A DNA stretch of 64,000 bases from Acidobacteriota bacterium (GTDB lineage Bacteria; Acidobacteriota; Terriglobia; Terriglobales; Acidobacteriaceae): assembly GCA_016196065.1 (NCBI GenBank), contig JACPYL010000001.1, positions 62,001 to 126,000 of the forward strand, written 5' to 3'. The position numbers were made by a program, and so were the translations under genes. The notes under the pieces are model-generated. The model had not been told where the DNA came from, made no database searches, and saw only the letters and a list, made by a program, of their open reading frames with translations. Shown here one piece after another: positions 59,175 to 64,000 of the stretch. Every line of letters begins with the position of its first letter. The stretch's first letter is position 1.

Positions 59175-60365
59175 ATGAATCCATCACTTCCCATCGCCAT
59201 TGTTGGAGGCGGTCCGGCCGGTGCACTCGCCGCAGAGCGCCTGGCGGCCGGCGGGCGAAAAGTACTTCTCTTCGACGAGAAACTCGCCTGGGAAAAGCCC
59301 TGTGGCGGCGGTCTCACTCACAAGGCGCTGACACAGTATCCCTTTCTGGCGGAAGCTCGCACCGACTCCAGATTCATTCAACACTGTGAACTGATCAGCC
59401 CGGCCGGACGTCGCGTGAGTTTCGAACTACGCCACCCGCTGGCGATCTTCTCGCGCCTCGCATTGAATGGCCTATTGCTGGAACGAGCACTGCGCACTGG
59501 AGTGGAAGTGCGCAAAGAACGCGTGACGAGAATCTCGGGAGGCGATGGAGACTGGCGGCTGTTTACATCGGCAGGCGAACATCACGCGCAATATCTGGTG
59601 CTAGCGGCAGGCGCGCGCAATTCTCTTCGCAGCCAGTTTGTGTCAGTGATTTCCTCCGACGACCTGATGGTCACGGCTGGGTATTTCATTACCGGCGAGA
59701 GTTCCCTGGTACAAATCCAATTCCTGAAGCAGCTCAGCGGATACATCTGGATATTTCCGCGTCCCGATCATCTTTCGGCTGGCATTGCAGCGAAGATGGG
59801 TGAGGTTTCCGCCTCCGATCTGCGCCGCCAACTCGAAACCTGGCTCGCGGACAATGGTTTTCACCTCGATGGTGCGCGATTTTTTTCGCACATTCTGCCA
59901 GCATTTCGTGCGCAGACTCTCGATGAGATGAAAGTCTCCGGTGAGGGCTGGATGATGATCGGCGACAGCGCTGGGCTCGTCGATCCGATCACCGGCGAAG
60001 GCTTGTATTACGCGTTGCGCTCAGCCGAGCTGTGCGCCGAGGCCCTGTTGGCGCAGGAACCCACACGTTACGCGGCGCAACTGGAAGAAGAAGTCGTTTC
60101 TGAATTGAAGCTGGCGGCGCGCGTGTCGCAACGTTTCTACCATGGACAGATTTTCGGAGATAGCGTGCTCGAACGCATGATTTCTCTCACCCAGCAAAGC
60201 GCAGGTATTCGCGATCTGATGGGCGATTTGTTTGCGGGAATGCAAGGCTACCGTGGACTCAAGACGCGCCTCATGCGAATTGCTCCGGCGCTGGCGTTGG
60301 CGGCGATGACCGGGGCGCTAGGTTTTCCGGGCAAGCCGTCAGAACCGATCAAGCATCCATCGTAG
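59175..60365 (+). CDS. FAD-dependent geranylgeranyl-reductase-like oxidoreductase
   Basis: The 396-residue flavoprotein has the dinucleotide motif AIVGGGPAGALAAERLAAGG at 8-27, the family motif CGGGLTHKAL, and the second FAD motif GEGWMMIGDSAGLVDPITGE (about 256-275). This is the GR2-type subfamily that includes geranylgeranyl and other prenyl reductases and halogenase-like enzymes. The substrate could be an isoprenoid quinone or lipid; this is inference only. The gene stands alone, convergent with the peroxiredoxin gene. Confidence 0.85.
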   Translation: MNPSLPIAIVGGGPAGALAAERLAAGGRKVLLFDEKLAWEKPCGGGLTHKALTQYPFLAEARTDSRFIQHCELISPAGRRVSFELRHPLAIFSRLALNGLLLERALRTGVEVRKERVTRISGGDGDWRLFTSAGEHHAQYLVLAAGARNSLRSQFVSVISSDDLMVTAGYFITGESSLVQIQFLKQLSGYIWIFPRPDHLSAGIAAKMGEVSASDLRRQLETWLADNGFHLDGARFFSHILPAFRAQTLDEMKVSGEGWMMIGDSAGLVDPITGEGLYYALRSAELCAEALLAQEPTRYAAQLEEEVVSELKLAARVSQRFYHGQIFGDSVLERMISLTQQSAGIRDLMGDLFAGMQGYRGLKTRLMRIAPALALAAMTGALGFPGKPSEPIKHPS

Positions 60366-60389
60366 AGACGCGGCTGGCCGCGTCTCTAC
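60362..60389. repeat. perfect palindrome GTAGAGACGCGGC-TG-GCCGCGTCTCTAC
   Basis: 13-bp arms with a two-base loop. It begins at the stop codon TAG of the FAD reductase gene. A half copy stands at the stop codon of the methyltransferase near 49423. It can serve as a hairpin between convergent genes, but no T run follows. Confidence 0.7.
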
Positions 60390-60421
60390 ATGGAGATCTT
60401 CTTTAGCGGTATCTGCCAGGC

Positions 60422-60889
60422 CTAGGCGGCTTTCTCTTTCAGGTTGGCGATGTCGTCGAGCAGCACTTTTTCGTGCCCTTCGGGATTCACCTTCTCGTAG
60501 ACCTTGCGAACGATCCCCTTGGGATCGACCACAAACGTGGTCCGCTCCCAGAATTTCATTCCCTTCCACTCTGACTGGCCCAGCCCCAATGTCTTCATCA
60601 AGCTGGAATCTGTGTCGGCGAGGAGGTCAATCGTAAAGGCGAACTTGGTGCAGAAATTCTTGTGCGACGCCGAATCATCTGCGCTGACACCGGCGATCTT
60701 GATTCCGGCCGCGTCAAAATCGGACTTAGTGGCAGTGAAGGCCTTGCCTTGGATGGTGCAGCCGGGCGTGTCATCTTTCGGATAAAAGTAGACCACCAGC
60801 CAATGTCCGGCATAGTCGCTGAGTTGCGTGAGCTTGCCGTCCTGATTGGGCAGCGAGAAATTCGGGAAGGGTTTGCCAGCAGAAAACAT
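60422..60889 (-). CDS. bcp: peroxiredoxin, Bcp/PrxQ type
   Basis: This thiol peroxidase removes H2O2 and organic peroxides. ATG 60889 with AAGGA seven bases before gives 155 residues; a longer frame to 60955 is unlikely. The peroxidatic cysteine is C44 in DDTPGCTIQGKAF. The resolving cysteine five residues later, common in PrxQ, is absent (K at that place), and the only other cysteine is C80 (HKNFCTKF). It may be a one-cysteine type or use C80. It stands alone. Confidence 0.87.
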   Translation of the reverse strand: MFSAGKPFPNFSLPNQDGKLTQLSDYAGHWLVVYFYPKDDTPGCTIQGKAFTATKSDFDAAGIKIAGVSADDSASHKNFCTKFAFTIDLLADTDSSLMKTLGLGQSEWKGMKFWERTTFVVDPKGIVRKVYEKVNPEGHEKVLLDDIANLKEKAA

Positions 60890-61128
60890 GAGGGAGTCCT
60901 TTCGTGCAAAGACGTTAGCGAAAATTGTAGCAGGCGAATAGGATGGGCAAGGCATCTTGCACTGCTATCGGCCCAAGCGCACGATGATCAGAGGCGCGCA
61001 CTTGCGGAGTCGTGAGCGCACTTTAGTCCATGTACTTGCGGATGTTTTCCGTTCGCTCTTCAGTGCTTCTCGAGGCTCTATCGGCGAGGAAGCGCGCAGG
61101 CTACGATTTGTCCAGAGGTGTACGTTCC

Positions 61129-63318
61129 ATGGGCGCAAACATGAAGACTGGTAAGGTTTTGACCCTACTGCTGTTAGCAGGCCTGACCTTCGGTTGCGGT
61201 GGAAGCAGCTACGGCGGAGGAGGCGGGGGCGGGGGAACAGCGCCGTCGGCTCCCACGGGGCTTGCCGCCACACCCGGCGATCAGCAGGCCAGCCTGACTT
61301 GGAACGCCAGCAGCGGAGCAACCAGTTATCACGTAAAGCGGGCAACCGCGAACGGAGGACCCTACACGCAAGCCGGATCACCCACCGCCACCACCTACAC
61401 CGATAGCGGCCTCACGAACGGTACGGAATACTTCTATGTAGTTTCCGCAGTGAATTCCTACGGAGAAAGCACGAATTCCACCGCCGTTTCGACCATTCCG
61501 AACCTGCCGATACCGCCGATACCCACGGGTGTGAGTGCCACGCCTGGCAACCAGCAAATAAGCCTTTCGTGGACGGCCAGTGCGCGCGCTTCCAGTTATC
61601 ACGTGAAGCGCTCCACCACCAGCGGCGGCCCCTATACGCAGGTTGGTGCACCCACGGGCACGAGTTACACGGACACCGCCCTTACCAATGGAACCACGTA
61701 CTACTACGTCGTATCGGCGCTGAATGCGAGAGGCGAGAGCGGCAATTCAACTCAAGTGAGCGCCACGCCGACCGGCGGAGTGAATGTGACCGTCACCGTC
61801 GATCCGACGCAAACGAAGCCGGTTTCACCCTATATCTACGGCCTCAATTTCTATACCGGCATCACGGGCGCTCCGCCCCACCTCACGCTCGATCGTGCGG
61901 GTGGAAATCGCTGGACGGCCTACAACTGGGAGACGAACGCTTCGAATGCCGGGAGCGACTTCTTCTATCAGAACGACAACTTCCTGAGTTCGAGCAGCAC
62001 TCCAGCGGAGGCGGTTCGCAGTTTCGTCGCCGCTGACCACGGCCTCGGAATCGCCAGCGTCATGACCGTTCAACTGCAGGGCCTGGTATCGGCCGATGAG
62101 AGTGGTCCGGTCGACATCAGCAACCCGCCCGACTTGTCGCGTTTCAAACAGGTGGTCGACAAGAAGAGCACCGTCACACCCGCTCCTTTCACAATCAGCC
62201 CCGACAACACGGACGCTAACGTCTACATGGACGAATTTGTCTGGGCAATGGACCAGAAGTTGCCGGGAATCTTTGCCGCCAATGCTTCCCTACCGACATT
62301 TGTGAGTCTCGACAACGAGCCCGAACTTTGGAACTCCACCCACCTGGAAGTGCAGGGGCATAACCCAGTCACGTCGGACAACTACATCGCAAAGACGATC
62401 ACGCTCACGAAAGCCTTGAAAGACCAATTCCCGAACCTGATGATTTTCGGGCCCGTGCACTACGGATTCCTCGGCATCTACAACTGGCAGGGCGAACTCG
62501 CGGCCACGCCGAATGGGGCCAACTGGTTCCCCGATAAATATCTGGCGGCCCTCAAGACCGCGTCCAATACCTATGGCAAGCGACTGGTGGATGTCTACGA
62601 CTTCCACTGGTATTCGGAAGCAACCGACGGCACCACGCGCGTGACCAACATGACCGGATCGAATCTGACTGCGGCCCAGGTGCAGGCCATTGTGCAGAGC
62701 CCACGCAGCCTGTGGGATCCGTCATTTACGGAAACATCCTGGATTACCCATGATGTGCTGGGCGGACCCATCAATCTGCTGCCCAGACTGCAGACAAAAA
62801 TCGCGGCTGGATATCCGGGCACAAAAATCTCAATCACCGAATATGAAAACGGCGGCGACAACCACATTGCCGGAACCATCGCTCAGGCAGATAACCTCGG
62901 CATCTTCGGCAGCCAGGGGATCTATGCGGCAACCCTATGGCCGCTCGGCAACGTCCCCTACATTTTCGCGGGATTCCGTGCCTATCGCGGCTTTGACGGA
63001 GCCAACTCCCACTTCGGCGATACCTCGTTGCAAGCGACATCAAGCAACGTGCAAAACGTGATGGTCTATGCCAGTTCCGATACGACCCATCCCGGACGCA
63101 TCGTATTCGTCGCCATCAACCGGGCTACAACCCAGCAGGTCACTGCAATCAACGGTGCGACCCTGTCAGGGACCGCTTCCGTGTATCAGATGACAGCGAC
63201 TTCGGCGCAGGGGCAGAATCCGATTCATCCGGTGCTGGTGCAGACGACGCCGGTGAGTGGGACGTCGATGACGATTACGCTGCCGGCCTTGAGTGTGTCA
63301 ACAATTGAGGTGAAGTAG
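61129..63318 (+). CDS. GH44-like secreted glycosidase with two Fn3 domains
   Basis: ATG 61129 has GAGGTG about nine bases before it. The 729 residues start with a lipoprotein-like signal (KVLTLLLLAGLTFGCGG) and a run of glycines. Two fibronectin type III domains follow at about 42-132 and 133-222 (LTWNASSGATSYHVKR and LSWTASARASSYHVKRS). The catalytic region (about 225-729) fits glycoside hydrolase family 44, endoglucanase or xyloglucanase: YIYGLNF, LDRAGGNRWTAYNWE, the acid/base E397 in LDNEPELWNS, and the nucleophile E571 in ITEYENGG. It is likely surface-bound and acting on plant beta-glucans. Confidence 0.85.
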   Translation: MGANMKTGKVLTLLLLAGLTFGCGGSSYGGGGGGGGTAPSAPTGLAATPGDQQASLTWNASSGATSYHVKRATANGGPYTQAGSPTATTYTDSGLTNGTEYFYVVSAVNSYGESTNSTAVSTIPNLPIPPIPTGVSATPGNQQISLSWTASARASSYHVKRSTTSGGPYTQVGAPTGTSYTDTALTNGTTYYYVVSALNARGESGNSTQVSATPTGGVNVTVTVDPTQTKPVSPYIYGLNFYTGITGAPPHLTLDRAGGNRWTAYNWETNASNAGSDFFYQNDNFLSSSSTPAEAVRSFVAADHGLGIASVMTVQLQGLVSADESGPVDISNPPDLSRFKQVVDKKSTVTPAPFTISPDNTDANVYMDEFVWAMDQKLPGIFAANASLPTFVSLDNEPELWNSTHLEVQGHNPVTSDNYIAKTITLTKALKDQFPNLMIFGPVHYGFLGIYNWQGELAATPNGANWFPDKYLAALKTASNTYGKRLVDVYDFHWYSEATDGTTRVTNMTGSNLTAAQVQAIVQSPRSLWDPSFTETSWITHDVLGGPINLLPRLQTKIAAGYPGTKISITEYENGGDNHIAGTIAQADNLGIFGSQGIYAATLWPLGNVPYIFAGFRAYRGFDGANSHFGDTSLQATSSNVQNVMVYASSDTTHPGRIVFVAINRATTQQVTAINGATLSGTASVYQMTATSAQGQNPIHPVLVQTTPVSGTSMTITLPALSVSTIEVK

Positions 63319-63589
63319 CACCGCAGCGATACTCGCTTTTGGGCGGTGCGGCGTTCCAATGCTGCGCCACCCAAGAGCAACTTCAACATCCGTCACCGGA
63401 TTCTTCTTCTCCACCCGACCAACAGATGTTTGCACATCACAGCCTCCTCCTTACTCCGAGCGTATGATTTTCAGGTCGAACCGCAGCGCACATGAGGCCG
63501 GTTGTGCACGCATCTTTGGTGATGATGATGCGCACCCGACCGAGGTACGCGCGGCGACAATTTGTAATCATAAATACAAGGTGGATAAC

Positions 63590-64000
63590 GTGAAGACGAA
63601 GAAAGGCGTTATTGGAATCCTAACTGGTGGCGGCGACGTACCTGGCTTGAACCCCGCCATCCGGGCTGTAACAATCCGCGCACTGCGCGAGGGCTGCGAA
63701 GTGATTGGCATTCGCCGGGGATGGGGCGGGCTGGTCGACATCGTCCGCGAAAAAGACTACGACAATAGCGAGAACTACCAGACGCTTTCGGAGGACTTGG
63801 TCAACCGCACAGGACGCACAGGAGGCACGTTCCTGCATACGTCCCGTACCAACCCCAGCCGGGTCAGCAAGGCCAGCGTGCCGGCGCATCTGCAGTCGAC
63901 TTACAACGCCGAGAAGAACGACCTGACCGCAGAAGTTCTGAAGAATCTGGACTGGCTCGGCATCGATTACCTCATCCCGATCGGCGGAGATGACACGCTG
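63590..64000 (+). CDS. 6-phosphofructokinase, N-terminal part (cut by window edge)
   Basis: The frame opens at GTG 63590 (AAGGTGG five bases before) and runs off the edge after 137 residues. It phosphorylates fructose-6-phosphate in glycolysis. Motifs are ILTGGGDVPGLNPAIRA at 9-25, IRRGWGGLV, and IGGDDTL at 131-137. The aspartate after GGD, where ATP enzymes have glycine, points to the pyrophosphate-type or group III enzymes. The second selectivity residue is outside the window. The 271 bases upstream hold no other certain feature. Confidence 0.87.
   Translation, partial: MKTKKGVIGILTGGGDVPGLNPAIRAVTIRALREGCEVIGIRRGWGGLVDIVREKDYDNSENYQTLSEDLVNRTGRTGGTFLHTSRTNPSRVSKASVPAHLQSTYNAEKNDLTAEVLKNLDWLGIDYLIPIGGDDTL

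Overview
The window is a dense, roughly 58-60% GC (estimated by eye) bacterial chromosome segment with no rRNA, tRNA, CRISPR array or insertion sequence that I could see. The gene set fits a Gram-negative (diderm) soil bacterium, most probably an Acidobacteriota of the Terriglobia type. It includes a complete Tol-Pal system, LolA, type IV pilus genes, hopanoid synthesis, secreted Fn3/Ig-domain proteins, a GH44-type glycosidase, and many short palindromic repeats in intergenic DNA, among them the TGTCATCC...GGATGACA type common in that phylum. The taxonomic call is inference from gene content, not a search.

Layout. 1-3.6 kb: shc (partial) and ispH, translationally coupled, then recN. 3.7-10.1 kb: a secreted ASH/Fn3 protein, then tolQ-tolR-tolA/tonB-like-tolB-pal-cpoB. 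10.3-20.6 kb: a GGDEF protein with an inhibitory site, a redoxin missing its second catalytic cysteine, an alpha/beta hydrolase and VOC pair, a HAD phosphatase, a zinc alcohol dehydrogenase, a large secreted protein and a membrane protein with a degenerate HD-GYP domain. 20.9-23.3 kb: a leftward stress-type operon, arsR-SRPBCC-small CPEC membrane protein-DUF899-DinB, with a palindromic operator inside its promoter. 23.35-25.55 kb: an accessory island of three orphan genes (DUF4279, a two-helix membrane protein, an ExbB-ExbD fusion) whose borders are marked by five copies of one palindromic repeat, directly beside xerC and xerD.

27.6-41.7 kb: a lipoprotein, an active/inactive M16 peptidase pair, a Tat-type amidohydrolase, a stand-alone LigD polymerase domain, DUF72 and DUF1801-like genes, a MurU-like nucleotidyltransferase overlapping an AmgK-RapZ fusion (muropeptide sugar salvage), a radical SAM protein, an RsbU-type phosphatase and a Rieske oxygenase. 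41.8-45.0 kb: four type IV pilin genes in tandem, each with its own sigma-54-like promoter and strong terminator. 45.1-50.2 kb: an ABC transporter with a TPR partner, two methyltransferases and lolA. 50.4-57.1 kb: the pilus/secretion platform (pilC, pilB, pilM, pilN, pilO, a PilP-like protein, a pseudopilin-like protein) without a secretin. 57.3-64.0 kb: a secreted repeat protein, an A-type Fe-S carrier, a small membrane protein, an FAD reductase, a peroxiredoxin, a GH44 lipoprotein and the start of a phosphofructokinase.

Most promising for novelty: the repeat-bounded island with the ExbB-ExbD fusion lacking the usual proton-path residues; the AmgK-RapZ fusion; the four pilin modules; and the arsR promoter, which predicts a leaderless, self-regulated transcript.
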